Below, one piece after another: positions 54,335 through 63,612 of a DNA stretch of 64,000 nt (position 1 is its first letter; the number at the start of each line of letters is the position of its first letter). Source of the DNA: Nocardioides sp. SYSU D00038 (lineage in GTDB: Bacteria; Actinomycetota; Actinomycetes; Propionibacteriales; Nocardioidaceae); the NCBI RefSeq assembly GCF_016924665.1, contig NZ_JAFFJT010000032.1, forward strand, positions 1 to 64,000. The letters are read 5' to 3'. Below the pieces are notes generated by a model. The model did no database searches, was not told the DNA's origin, and saw nothing but the letters and a program-made list of their open reading frames with translations. Both the position numbers and the translations under genes were made by a program.

Positions 54335-56512
54335 ATGCCCCGCCCGTCCACGACGGCGTTCGCCCTGCCCGACCACCTCGCCGCCAAGGCCGATCCCGCC
54401 CTGGTGAGCGCCGACGACGACCACCTCGCCGCGGTCGGCGCGAGCCTGGCCGAGACCGTCGCCGACCTCACCGCGCGGCTCGACGAGGCCCGGCGGGCCC
54501 CGGCCGGCTCGGGCCAGCAGGCGCTCGACCGCGACCAGGAGGTGCACCGGCTGAGCTCGCGGCTGCGGACGCTGCGCCGGTTCGGGCTCGACCTGTGCCT
54601 GGGGCGGATGGTGGCCGCGGACGCCGACGAGCCGGTGTACGTCGGCCGGCTCGGCCTCACCGACCGCACCGGGCGCCGGCTGCTGGTCGACTGGCGCTCC
54701 CCCGCCGCCGAGCCGTTCTTCGGCGCCACCCACGCCAACCCGATGGGGCTGGTCAGCCGCCGCCGCTACCGGTGGACCGACGGACGGGTCAGCGACTACT
54801 GGGACGAGGTGTTCACCGCCGAGGGCCTCGAGGGGCACGCGGCGCTCGACGACCAGTCGGCGTTCATCGCCAGCCTGGGCACCAGCCGCTCGGCGCGGAT
54901 GCGCGACGTGCTCGGCACTATCCAGGCCGACCAGGACGCCATCATCCGGGCCGGCTCGCGCGGCGCCCTGGTCGTCGACGGCGGCCCGGGCACCGGCAAG
55001 ACCGTGGTGGCGCTGCACCGCTCGGCGTACCTGCTCCACTCCGACCCGCGGCTCAACGACCGGCGCGGCGGCGTGCTGTTCGTCGGGCCCCACCACCCCT
55101 ACCTCGCCTACGTCGCCGACGTGCTGCCCAGCCTCGGCGAGGACGGCGTGCGGACCTGCACGCTGCGCGACCTGCTGCCCGAGGGCGCCACGGCAGGCGA
55201 GGAGACCGACGCCGAGGTCGCGCGGCTGAAGTCGACAGCCGCGATGGTGGACGCCATCGAGCCCGCCGTGCGGCTCTACGAGGAGCCGCCGACCCAGGGC
55301 CTCGAGGTGTCGACGCCCTGGGCGGACGTCTGGCTGGGCCCGGCCGACTGGGCCGACGCCTTCGACGTCCCCGCACCCGGCACCCCGCACAACGAGGCGC
55401 GCGACGAGGTGTGGGAGGAGCTGCTCACGATCCTGGTCGACCGGCACGGGCTCGACGAGGACGACGGCGAGGTCGGCGAGGTCGGCGAGGACGACGTCCG
55501 CCGCGCGCTGGTGAGGAACGCCGAGCTGGTCGAGGCGTTCGCCCGGGCCTGGCCGCTGATCGAGCCCACCGACCTGGTGGGTGACCTGTGGACGGTGCCG
55601 GCGTACCTGCGTCGCTGCGCGCCGTGGCTCGAGCCCGACCAGGTGCGGCTGCTCCAGAGGCCGGTGCCCGACGCGTGGACGACGGCCGACCTGCCGCTGC
55701 TCGACGCCGCCCGGCGGCGGCTCGGCGACCCGGACGCCGCGCGCCGCCGCCGGCGTCAGCAGGCCGCCGCCGCCGTCGAGCGCGACCAGCTGTCGATGGT
55801 GGTCGACCACCTGGTCGCCAGCGACGACACCGAGATGCTGGTGATGTCGATGCTGCGCAAGGACGACCTGGCCGGCGCGCTGGCCGACCCGTCGGCGACG
55901 CCGGCGCCCGACCCCGACGTACTCGCCGGGCCGTTCGCGCACGTGGTGGTCGACGAGGCGCAGGAGCTGACCGACGCGGAGTGGCGGATGGTGCTGGAGC
56001 GCTGCCCCTCCCGCAGCCTGACCATCGTCGGCGACCGGGCCCAGGCCCGGCACGGCTTCACCGAGTCGTGGCAGGAGCGGCTGGCCCGGGTCGGCCTCGA
56101 CCGGGTCGCGCTGGCGTCGCTGACGATCAACTACCGCACGCCGCAGGAGGTGATGACCGAGGCCGAGCCGGTGATCCGCGCGGCGATCCCCGACGCCAAC
56201 GTGCCGACCTCGGTGCGCAGCACCGGGGTGCCGGTCACCCACGCCGGCGTGGCCGACCTGGTGCCCCTGCTCGAGGACTGGCTCGCCGGGCACGGCGACG
56301 GCACCGCCTGTGTGATCAGCGCCGACGGCACCGCCGGCGCCGGCGTGTCACCGCGGGTGCGGTCGCTGACGCCGGTGCTGGCCAAGGGTCTGGAGTTCGA
56401 CCTGGTGGTGCTGGTCGAGCCCGCGGCCTACGGCGACGGCATCGAGGGCGCGGTCGACCGCTACGTCGCGATGACCCGCGCCACCCAGCGGCTGGTGGTG
56501 CTCGCCGGGTAG
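54335..56512 (+). CDS. helR: HelD/HelR-like RNA polymerase-associated ATPase, 725 aa
   Basis: This is a UvrD-like superfamily 1 ATPase. Walker A GGPGTGKTVVALHR is near residue 216, Walker B with VVVDEAQELTDAEWRMV near 540, then VGDRAQARHG, TINYRTPQEVM and the C-terminal YVAMTRATQRLVVL. An N-terminal helical arm precedes the first ATPase part, as in HelD proteins that pry open RNA polymerase. Length 725 fits that family (about 700-775). The RAE upstream points to HelR, which removes rifamycin from RNA polymerase. The ATG at 54335 lacks a strong ribosome binding site. The stop is 4 bp from the convergent radical SAM gene. Confidence 0.88.
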   Translation: MPRPSTTAFALPDHLAAKADPALVSADDDHLAAVGASLAETVADLTARLDEARRAPAGSGQQALDRDQEVHRLSSRLRTLRRFGLDLCLGRMVAADADEPVYVGRLGLTDRTGRRLLVDWRSPAAEPFFGATHANPMGLVSRRRYRWTDGRVSDYWDEVFTAEGLEGHAALDDQSAFIASLGTSRSARMRDVLGTIQADQDAIIRAGSRGALVVDGGPGTGKTVVALHRSAYLLHSDPRLNDRRGGVLFVGPHHPYLAYVADVLPSLGEDGVRTCTLRDLLPEGATAGEETDAEVARLKSTAAMVDAIEPAVRLYEEPPTQGLEVSTPWADVWLGPADWADAFDVPAPGTPHNEARDEVWEELLTILVDRHGLDEDDGEVGEVGEDDVRRALVRNAELVEAFARAWPLIEPTDLVGDLWTVPAYLRRCAPWLEPDQVRLLQRPVPDAWTTADLPLLDAARRRLGDPDAARRRRRQQAAAAVERDQLSMVVDHLVASDDTEMLVMSMLRKDDLAGALADPSATPAPDPDVLAGPFAHVVVDEAQELTDAEWRMVLERCPSRSLTIVGDRAQARHGFTESWQERLARVGLDRVALASLTINYRTPQEVMTEAEPVIRAAIPDANVPTSVRSTGVPVTHAGVADLVPLLEDWLAGHGDGTACVISADGTAGAGVSPRVRSLTPVLAKGLEFDLVVLVEPAAYGDGIEGAVDRYVAMTRATQRLVVLAG

Positions 56513-56516
56513 GCCG

Positions 56517-58478
56517 TCAGACCACCGAGAGCGGCAGCAGCTGGCGGCCGGTGGGGCCGATCTGGATCTCGGTGCCCATCTCGGGGCAGACGCCGCAGTC
56601 GTAGCAGGGCGTCCAGCGGCAGTCCTCGACCTCCACGTCGGCCGAGCCGTCGGCGACCGCGAGGGCGTCCTCCCAGTCGGCCCACAGCCAGTCCTTGTCG
56701 AGGCCGGAGTCGAGGTGGTCCCAGGGCAGCACCTCGTCGTACTCGCGCTCGCGGGTGGTGAACCAGGCGAGGTCGATGCCGGTGCCGGCGAAGACCCGCT
56801 CGGCGGCGGTGACCCAGCGCTCGTAGGAGAAGTGCTCGCTCCAGCCGTCGAACCGACCGCCGTCGCGCCAGACCTCCTCGATCACCGCGCCGACCCGGCG
56901 GTCACCGCGGGACAACAGTCCCTCGATGGTGCCGGGCTTGCCGTCGTGGTAGCGGAAGCCGATCGCGCGGCCGAACCGCTTGTCGTCTCGCACCGTGTCG
57001 CGCAGCTTGCGCAGCCGCTCGTCGGTGGTCTCGTGGTCGAGCTGCGCGGCCCACTGGAACGGCGTGTGCGGCTTGGGCACGAAGCCGCCGATCGAGACCG
57101 TGCAGCGGATGTCGTTGCGCCCGGAGACCTCGCGACCCTTGGCGATCACCCGCTTGGCGAGGTCGGCGATCGCCAGCACGTCCTCGTCGGTCTCGGTGGG
57201 GAGACCGCACATGAAGTAGAGCTTCACCTGCCGCCAGCCGTGGGAGTACGCCGCCGCGACCGTGCGGATCAGGTCCTCCTCGGTGACCATCTTGTTGATC
57301 ACCTTACGCATCCGCTCGCTGCCGCCCTCGGGGGCGAACGTCAGACCGGAGCGGCGGCCGTTGCGGGAGAACTCGTTGGCCAGCGTGATGTTGAAGGCGT
57401 CGACGCGGGTGCTGGGCAGCGACAGCGAGACGTTGGAGCCGTCGTAGCGGTCGGCCAGGCCCTTGGCTACCTCGCCGATCTCGGTGTGGTCGGCGCTCGA
57501 CAGCGAGAGCAGCCCGACCTCCTCGAAGCCGGTCGAGCGGATGCCGTTCTCGACCATGTCGCCGATGGTCTCGATGGAGCGCTCGCGCACCGGGCGGGTG
57601 ATCATCCCGGCCTGGCAGAACCGGCAGCCGCGGGTGCAGCCGCGGAAGATCTCGACGCTGAACCGCTCGTGCACGGTCTCGGCCAGCGGCACCAGCGGCT
57701 TGCGGGGGTAGGGCCAGGCATCGAGGTCCATGAGCGTGTGCTTGCGCACCCGGTGGGGGATGCCGGGCCGGTTGGGCACGACCGCCTCGATGGTGCCGTC
57801 GGCGGCGTACGCGACGTCGTAGAACGTGGGCACGTAGACGTTGCCGGTGACCGCCAGCCGGCGCAGCAGCTCGTCGCGACCGCCGGGACGGCCCTCGCCC
57901 TTCCACTCGCGGACCACCTCGGAGATCGCGAGCACGACCTCCTCGCCGTCGCCGAGCACCGCGGCGTCGAGGAAGTCTGCGACCGGCTCGGGGTTGAACG
58001 CCGCGTGGCCACCTGCGAGCACGACGGGGTCGGCCTCGGTGCGGTCGACGGCGTGCAGCGGGATCTGCGCCAGGTCGAGCGCGGTGAGCATGTTGGTGTA
58101 GCCCAGCTCGGTGGAGAAGCTCAGCCCCAGCACGTCGAAGTCGCGCACCGGGCGGTGGCCGTCGACGGTGAACTGCGGGATCGGGCCCTGCTCGTCGCCG
58201 CGGCGGAGCACCGCCTCCATGTCGGGCCACACGGCGTAGGTGCGCTCGGCCACGATCCAGTCGCGCTCGTTGAGCACCTCGTAGAGGATCTGCACGCCCT
58301 GGTTGGGCAGCCCGACCTCGTAGGCGTCGGGATACATCAGGGCCCAGCGGACCGTCTCGCCCTCGGGCGCGCAGTCCCAGTCCTTGACGGTGGAGTTGAG
58401 CTCGCCGCCGACGTACTGGATGGGCTTGCTGACGCTCGGCAGGTGCGGCTCGAGGCGGGGGAAGACCGACGTGGACAC
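56517..58478 (-). CDS. TIGR03960 family B12-binding radical SAM protein, 653 aa
   Basis: The N-terminal part resembles a cobalamin-binding domain (WALMYPDAYEVGLPNQGVQI). The radical SAM domain carries the cluster motif in FRGCTRGCRFCQAGM, followed by VGLLSLSSADHTEI and FAPEGGSERMRKVINK. The C terminus has a second Cys cluster, CRWTPCYDCGVCPEMG. The partner DUF2344 protein is normally adjacent or fused but is here at 45958. The role is unproven and may involve RNA or ribosome modification. The start is a GTG at 58478. Confidence 0.95.
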   Translation of the reverse strand: MSTSVFPRLEPHLPSVSKPIQYVGGELNSTVKDWDCAPEGETVRWALMYPDAYEVGLPNQGVQILYEVLNERDWIVAERTYAVWPDMEAVLRRGDEQGPIPQFTVDGHRPVRDFDVLGLSFSTELGYTNMLTALDLAQIPLHAVDRTEADPVVLAGGHAAFNPEPVADFLDAAVLGDGEEVVLAISEVVREWKGEGRPGGRDELLRRLAVTGNVYVPTFYDVAYAADGTIEAVVPNRPGIPHRVRKHTLMDLDAWPYPRKPLVPLAETVHERFSVEIFRGCTRGCRFCQAGMITRPVRERSIETIGDMVENGIRSTGFEEVGLLSLSSADHTEIGEVAKGLADRYDGSNVSLSLPSTRVDAFNITLANEFSRNGRRSGLTFAPEGGSERMRKVINKMVTEEDLIRTVAAAYSHGWRQVKLYFMCGLPTETDEDVLAIADLAKRVIAKGREVSGRNDIRCTVSIGGFVPKPHTPFQWAAQLDHETTDERLRKLRDTVRDDKRFGRAIGFRYHDGKPGTIEGLLSRGDRRVGAVIEEVWRDGGRFDGWSEHFSYERWVTAAERVFAGTGIDLAWFTTREREYDEVLPWDHLDSGLDKDWLWADWEDALAVADGSADVEVEDCRWTPCYDCGVCPEMGTEIQIGPTGRQLLPLSVV

Positions 58479-58585
58479 CCGCTCAAGGGTACGGGAGTCG
58501 GGCGGCGGATGCCGACTCGTGGCGGCCCCCGCCGGGGGCCCCCGTCGCGACCGGGGCGGTGGTAGCCCCCGATAGGTTGGCGGCC

Positions 58586-59707
58586 ATGGCGACCAACTCC
58601 GTCCGTGGACGCTTCCAGTGGACGGTCACGGTGCCGCTGGGCGCGATCGCGGTGCTGGCCGCCACCTGGGCCAGCCACGAGCACTGGGCCCTGCTGGTGC
58701 TGATCGGCCTGTTCCTCGTGGGGGCGGTCATCGCTGCGGTGCACCACGCCGAGGTGGTGGCGCACAAGGTCGGGGAGCCGTTCGGGTCGCTGATCCTCGC
58801 GGTGGCGGTCACCGTCATCGAGGTCGGCCTGATCGTGATGCTGATGGTGGCCGGCGGGGACGGCGCGAGCGCCTACGCCCGCGACACGGTCTTCGCCGCG
58901 GTGATGATCACGCTCAACGGCATCGCCGGCCTGTCGCTGCTGGTGGGCGGGCTGCGCCACCACCTCGTGAGCTTCAACGCCAGCGGCACCGGCTCCCAGC
59001 TCTCCACGATCGTGGCGCTGTGCGCAGTGACGCTGGTGCTGCCGTCGTTCACGACGTCGGCCGACGGGCTGTCGTACTCCGCGGCCCAGCTGGCGTTCGC
59101 CGCGGTGGCCTGCCTGGCGCTGTACGCGGCGTTCGTGTTCACCCAGACGGTGCGGCACCGCGACTTCTTCCTGCCGGTCAGCTCCGACGAGTACGGCCGG
59201 GTGACCGGCCTGCTCGACGTCGACGGCGACGACCACGCCGACCCGCCCAGCACGCGCGACACCGTGGTCAGCGCGGTGCTCCTGGTGGCCGCGCTGGTCG
59301 CGGTCGTCGGGCTGGCCAAGCTGCTCTCCCCCACCATCGAGGACGCCGTCGCGAGTCTCGGCTTCCCCTACGCCGTCGTCGGTGTGGTGATCGCACTGCT
59401 GGTGCTGGCGCCGGAGTCGATCGCCGCGGTCCGCAACGCCCAGCGCGACCGGGTGCAGATCAGCCTCAACCTCGCCTACGGCTCCGCGATGGCCTCGATC
59501 GGCCTCACCATCCCCACCATCGCGGTCGCGATGATCTGGCTCGACGGGCCCCTCGTGCTCGGCCTGGAGCCGGTGCAGATGGTGCTGCTGCTGATCACCG
59601 TGATCGTCTCGGTGCTGACCATCGCCCAGGGGCGCGCCAAGGCTCTCCAGGGTCTGGTCCACCTGGTGCTGCTCGCGACGTTCCTGTTCCTCAGCATCAA
59701 CCCCTAG
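58586..59707 (+). CDS. chaA: ChaA-like calcium/cation:proton antiporter, 373 aa
   Basis: This is an integral membrane protein with about eleven helices of the CaCA superfamily. The two alpha repeats are recognisable: VGEPFGSLILAVAVTVIEVG and later APESIAAVRNAQRDRVQISL with LAYGSAMASIGLTIPTIAVA, each containing the acidic residue needed for ion transport. ATG at 58586. It is divergent from the radical SAM gene and converges on rodA, separated from it by the hairpin at 59724. Confidence 0.9.
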   Translation: MATNSVRGRFQWTVTVPLGAIAVLAATWASHEHWALLVLIGLFLVGAVIAAVHHAEVVAHKVGEPFGSLILAVAVTVIEVGLIVMLMVAGGDGASAYARDTVFAAVMITLNGIAGLSLLVGGLRHHLVSFNASGTGSQLSTIVALCAVTLVLPSFTTSADGLSYSAAQLAFAAVACLALYAAFVFTQTVRHRDFFLPVSSDEYGRVTGLLDVDGDDHADPPSTRDTVVSAVLLVAALVAVVGLAKLLSPTIEDAVASLGFPYAVVGVVIALLVLAPESIAAVRNAQRDRVQISLNLAYGSAMASIGLTIPTIAVAMIWLDGPLVLGLEPVQMVLLLITVIVSVLTIAQGRAKALQGLVHLVLLATFLFLSINP

Positions 59708-59723
59708 GTCGCCCGGACCGGGA

Positions 59724-59783
59724 TAGTCCCTGACGAAATGGCCCCCTATCCGCCGTGCGAGGAGGCCACTTCGTCAGGGACTA
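59724..59783. terminator. Long hairpin between convergent genes, second copy
   Basis: TAGTCCCTGACGAAATGGCC at 59724-59743 pairs with GGCCACTTCGTCAGGGACTA at 59764-59783 with one mismatch. It is a near copy of the hairpin at 29059 and again lies between convergent genes. Its right arm contains the rodA stop codon. Confidence 0.7.
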
Positions 59784-60974
59784 CCGCAGCGGCCGGCCCC
59801 GGAGGTGGATGTTCTGGAGCAGCCCCACGGCGAGGAGGGCGGCGAAGAGGGAGCTGCCGCCGTAGGAGACGAACGGCAGGGGTACGCCGGTGACCGGCAT
59901 GATCCCGAGGCACATCCCGATGTTCTGGAAGGCCTGGAAGCCCAGCCAGCAGGCGATGCCGGCGGCGGCGACCCGGCCGAAGACGTCGTCGCTGGCGCGG
60001 GCGATCCGCAGCGCGCGCCACACGACCACGGCCAGCAGCACGACGACCAGGCCGGCACCGACCAGGCCCAGCTCCTCGCCGGCCACGGTGAACACGAAAT
60101 CGGTCTGCTGCTCGGGCACGAAGCCGGCCCGGGTCTGGGAGCCGTCGAACAACCCCTGGCCCAGCAGGCCGCCGTTGCCGATCGCGATCCGGGCCTGCTC
60201 GACGTTGTAGCCCGCCCCGCGCGGGTCGAGCGAGGGGTCGACGAAGGCCAGGAACCGGTCGAGCTGGTAGGCCTTGAGCAGCCCGCCGGTCACCGCGACC
60301 ACGGCCAGCCCGACCCCGGCCGCGGCGAGCCCGCCGAGCCAGCCGGCGCTGGCGCCGCTGACCGCGAGCACCCCGAACACGGTGGCGCAGAGAACCAGCA
60401 TGGTGCCGAGGTCGGGCTGGAGGAGGATGAGGGCGGCCGGCACCGCGGCGATCGCGAGCATCACCGCCACGTCGGTGCGGTCGACCCGGCGCCGCGGTGC
60501 CCCCTGGGCGCGCTCGGCCAGCACCAGTGCCAGCCCCACCACGACCGCGAGCTTCGCCAGCTCCGACGGCTGCAGCGACAGCGGTCCGAGTCGCAGCCAC
60601 GACTGCGACCCGTTGACGGTGCTGCCGTGGGTCAGCACCAGCGCCAGCCCCACCACCGAGGCGACGTAGACGACCGGGGCGGTGATCCGCACCCAGCGGT
60701 GGTCGGTGACCACGACGCCCGCGAAGAGCGCGAGACCCAGGGCGACGTTGACCAGCTGTCGGCGCAGGTACGCCGAGGAGTCGCCGCCGGTGAGCTCCTC
60801 GCGGTGGGCGGTGGCCGACCAGACCAGCACCACCGAGAGCGCGACCAGCGCGAGCACCGCACCGAGCAGCACCCAGTCCAGCCGTGCCCAGCGCGACCAC
60901 AGCGAGACCGAGCCCGGACCCGGGCGGGCCGGGCGTACCCGCGACTCGGCGGCCGTGCGGACCATCGTGCTCAT
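59781..60974 (-). CDS. rodA: Rod shape-determining protein RodA (SEDS glycosyltransferase), 397 aa
   Basis: This SEDS-family peptidoglycan polymerase has about ten membrane helices. The motifs GSQSWLRLGPLSLQPSELAK, QPDLGTMLV, NVEQARIAIGNGGLLGQGLF, PEQQTDFVFTVAGEELGLVG and GVPLPFVSYGGSSL are all standard. Start ATG at 60974, overlapping the PBP2 stop (ATGA); ATG at 60965 is an alternative. It works with the PBP encoded just upstream. Confidence 0.96.
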   Translation of the reverse strand: MSTMVRTAAESRVRPARPGPGSVSLWSRWARLDWVLLGAVLALVALSVVLVWSATAHREELTGGDSSAYLRRQLVNVALGLALFAGVVVTDHRWVRITAPVVYVASVVGLALVLTHGSTVNGSQSWLRLGPLSLQPSELAKLAVVVGLALVLAERAQGAPRRRVDRTDVAVMLAIAAVPAALILLQPDLGTMLVLCATVFGVLAVSGASAGWLGGLAAAGVGLAVVAVTGGLLKAYQLDRFLAFVDPSLDPRGAGYNVEQARIAIGNGGLLGQGLFDGSQTRAGFVPEQQTDFVFTVAGEELGLVGAGLVVVLLAVVVWRALRIARASDDVFGRVAAAGIACWLGFQAFQNIGMCLGIMPVTGVPLPFVSYGGSSLFAALLAVGLLQNIHLRGRPLR

Positions 60975-63094
60975 CGGGGCTCCTCGTCGCGGGCCGGCGG
61001 CAGGATCGAGCCGTCGTCGGTGAAGGTCGGCAGCCGTCGCGGCGGCGTGGTGCCGGGGATGGCCGCGCGGCGCGGGTGCACCACGCCGTCGGCGACGCCG
61101 TAGAGGGCGTCCCACACGGCGCGCACGGCGTCGCCGGAGGTGCCCGAGCCGGTGCCGCCCTGGCTGACCATCATCACGACCACGTAGTCGTCGGAGTACG
61201 ACGCGACCCACGAGGTCGACTGCTTGCCGTAGACCTCCGCCGAGCCGGTCTTGCCGCGGATCTGCACGCGGTCGAGGGGGAAGTCGGTGAACTTCCAGTC
61301 GAGGGTGCCGCGCAGCGGGACGCCCTTGAGCGCCTCGTCGACGTAGCGCAGGCTCCGGTCGGTGACCTTCACCCGCCCCTGCACCGACGGGGCGAACTTC
61401 TTCAGCACGGTGCCGTCGGCGCCCACGACCGCCTTGGCGACCCGCGGCTCGTAGAGCGTGCCGCCGTTGGCCAGCGCGGCGTAGCCGCGGGCGAGCTGGA
61501 GCGGGGTGACGACCGTGTCGCCCTGCCCGATGGCGAAGTTCACGGCGTCGCCGGCCCGGTAGGTGTAGCCCTCGACGCAGAACTCCCGGGCGAACCGGTG
61601 CTCGAAGTCGTCGCCGGGCTGCTTGCCGATCCGGCAGTACTGGTCCTTCATCGCCTCGTAGTACTCGCGCTTCCACCTCCGGTCCGCGATCCGGCCGGCG
61701 GCCTCGCCGGGCAGGTCGACCCCGGTCTCGGCGCCGAAGCCGAACCGCTGGGCGGTCTCGACCAGCGGGTCGCGCGCGTCGACGTCGTCGACGTCGGAGC
61801 CCAACCGCTGCCAGTAGTCGAAGCCCAGGCGGTAGAAGAAGGTGTTGCACGAGACCTCGAGCGCCCGGTCGAAGCCGATGTAGCCGTAGGCGCCGGACTC
61901 GTAGTTCTTGAAGTCGCGGTTGCCGACCCGGAAGGCCGAGCTGCAGTTGAGCCGGGTGTCCTCGGAGTAGCCGTTGCTGAGCGCGCCGGCGGTCATGAAC
62001 GGCTTCCAGGTCGAGCCGGGCGCGAACTGGCCCTGGGTGGCCCGGGCCAGCAGCGGGGTGCCGGCCTTCTCGGAGTAGAGCCGGGCCAGCTGCTTCTTGG
62101 TGATGCCGTCGACCCACACCTCGGGGTCGTACGTCGGCTGGCTGGCCATCGCGACCACCCGACCGGTCTGCGCCTCGAGCACCACCACCGCGCCGGAGTC
62201 GGCGGCGTAGTTGCGGCCGGTCACCGGGTCGCGGGTCGCGCGCGCCTTGGCGATGGTGGCCGCGAGGTTGCGCTCCACGACCGACTGCACCCGCGCGTCG
62301 ATCGAGGTGACCAGGGTGTCGCCCGGCTGTGCCTCGACCGCGTCCTCATCGCCGATCACCCGGCCCCGGGAGTCGACCGCGACCGAGGTGTAGCCGGGCA
62401 TCCCGCGCAGCCACTCGTCGTACTCCTGCTCGATGCCGGCGCGGCCCACCGCGCTGGCGCCGTTGACCGAGCGGTCGCCGTTCTCCTCCGCGGTGTCGAG
62501 CTCGTCGCCGGTGATCGGGCTGAGGTAGCCGAGCACGTGGGCGGCGTTGACGCCGAACGGGCGGGGGTAGGCGCGCACGCTCTGCTGCTGGGCGAGCACG
62601 GCCGGGAAGTCCTCGGGCTGCTCGAGGATGCGCAGCGCCACCTGCTGGCGCACGTCGGTGGCGATCGGCACCGGCTGGTAGGGCGAGCCGTTCCAGCACA
62701 GGCCGACCTTGGCGCCCTCGTCGCCGCAGAGCAGCAGCCGCTTCTCGATCCGCCGCTGCGACACCTTGGTCACCTTCGCCACCCGGCGCAGCACCTGGTC
62801 GCGCTCCTCGTCGTCCATCCGCGACAGCAGGCTGCGGTCGACCGAGACCACCCAGGCGGTGCGGTTGGCGACCAGCGGACGGCCCTGGGCGTCGACCACC
62901 AGCCCCCGCTGGGGCTGGACGACGACCTCGCGCACCGACTGGTTGGCCGCGCGCTCGGCGTAGTCGTCGCCGGTCGCGACCTGCAGGTACCAGAGCCGCA
63001 CCAGCAGGGTGGCGAAGAGCGAGAAGACGAGCGCCTGCACGACGACCAGCCGCAGCTGGCTGGTCGTCGCACCGTCGGCGGGAGGGCGGCTCAC
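60971..63094 (-). CDS. mrdA: Penicillin-binding protein 2 (peptidoglycan transpeptidase), 707 aa
   Basis: This is a class B PBP. A single N-terminal membrane helix (VQALVFSLFATLLVRLWYLQ) is followed by the pedestal domain and the transpeptidase: active-site Ser-x-x-Lys in FAPGSTWKPF, SxN in VSCNTFFY, and KTG in IRGKTGSAEVYG. Its length is typical for PBP2. GTG at 63094 overlaps the mreD stop by 4 bp. With RodA it elongates the cell wall. Confidence 0.95.
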   Translation of the reverse strand: MSRPPADGATTSQLRLVVVQALVFSLFATLLVRLWYLQVATGDDYAERAANQSVREVVVQPQRGLVVDAQGRPLVANRTAWVVSVDRSLLSRMDDEERDQVLRRVAKVTKVSQRRIEKRLLLCGDEGAKVGLCWNGSPYQPVPIATDVRQQVALRILEQPEDFPAVLAQQQSVRAYPRPFGVNAAHVLGYLSPITGDELDTAEENGDRSVNGASAVGRAGIEQEYDEWLRGMPGYTSVAVDSRGRVIGDEDAVEAQPGDTLVTSIDARVQSVVERNLAATIAKARATRDPVTGRNYAADSGAVVVLEAQTGRVVAMASQPTYDPEVWVDGITKKQLARLYSEKAGTPLLARATQGQFAPGSTWKPFMTAGALSNGYSEDTRLNCSSAFRVGNRDFKNYESGAYGYIGFDRALEVSCNTFFYRLGFDYWQRLGSDVDDVDARDPLVETAQRFGFGAETGVDLPGEAAGRIADRRWKREYYEAMKDQYCRIGKQPGDDFEHRFAREFCVEGYTYRAGDAVNFAIGQGDTVVTPLQLARGYAALANGGTLYEPRVAKAVVGADGTVLKKFAPSVQGRVKVTDRSLRYVDEALKGVPLRGTLDWKFTDFPLDRVQIRGKTGSAEVYGKQSTSWVASYSDDYVVVMMVSQGGTGSGTSGDAVRAVWDALYGVADGVVHPRRAAIPGTTPPRRLPTFTDDGSILPPARDEEPR

Positions 63095-63612
63095 GCGGGC
63101 GCGGCCTCGAGGTCGGTGTGGCGCAGCACGGCGAGCAGGGGTGGCAGCACCAGCGGAGCCACCACCAGGTCGCAGACCAGCGCGACCGCCAGGCCGGAGA
63201 GCAGGTCGCCGGTGCCGAGGTCGCCGTCGCCGACGACCAGCCCGGCCAGGGCGAAGACCGACGTGGCGACGAACGACGCCGCGGCCACCGTGCCGAGCGC
63301 CGCGAGCGGGCTGCCGCCCCGTGGACGGCGCGGGTCGTGGAGCCGGCCGGCGAGCACGCCCACCAGCAGCAGCGCCAGCGCCCAGCGCCCGGCGGTGTGG
63401 TCGGCGGGCGGGGCGAGGTCGAGCAGGAGGCCGCCGACGAAGCCGACCACGAGGCCGGCCTCGCTGCCGCGCACGAGCGCGACCGCGACGACCAGCAGGA
63501 GCACGAGGTTGGGCACCGCGCCCTGCCACGACAGCAGCGGCAGCACGCTGGCCTGCAGGGTCAGGGCCAGCACCAGCAGCAGGCCGACGACCGCCGCGCG
63601 GCGCGCGGTCAC
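63091..63612 (-). CDS. mreD: Rod shape-determining protein MreD, 173 aa
   Basis: This is a small polytopic membrane protein with five or six hydrophobic segments. LLLVLALTLQASVLPLL, VPNLVLLLVVAVALVRGSEA, GLVVGFVGGLLLDLAPPADH and ALALLLVGVLAGRL fit the MreD pattern. The start is a GTG at 63612, overlapping the mreC stop. Its place between mreC and mrdA confirms the call. Confidence 0.93.
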   Translation of the reverse strand: MTARRAAVVGLLLVLALTLQASVLPLLSWQGAVPNLVLLLVVAVALVRGSEAGLVVGFVGGLLLDLAPPADHTAGRWALALLLVGVLAGRLHDPRRPRGGSPLAALGTVAAASFVATSVFALAGLVVGDGDLGTGDLLSGLAVALVCDLVVAPLVLPPLLAVLRHTDLEAAPA

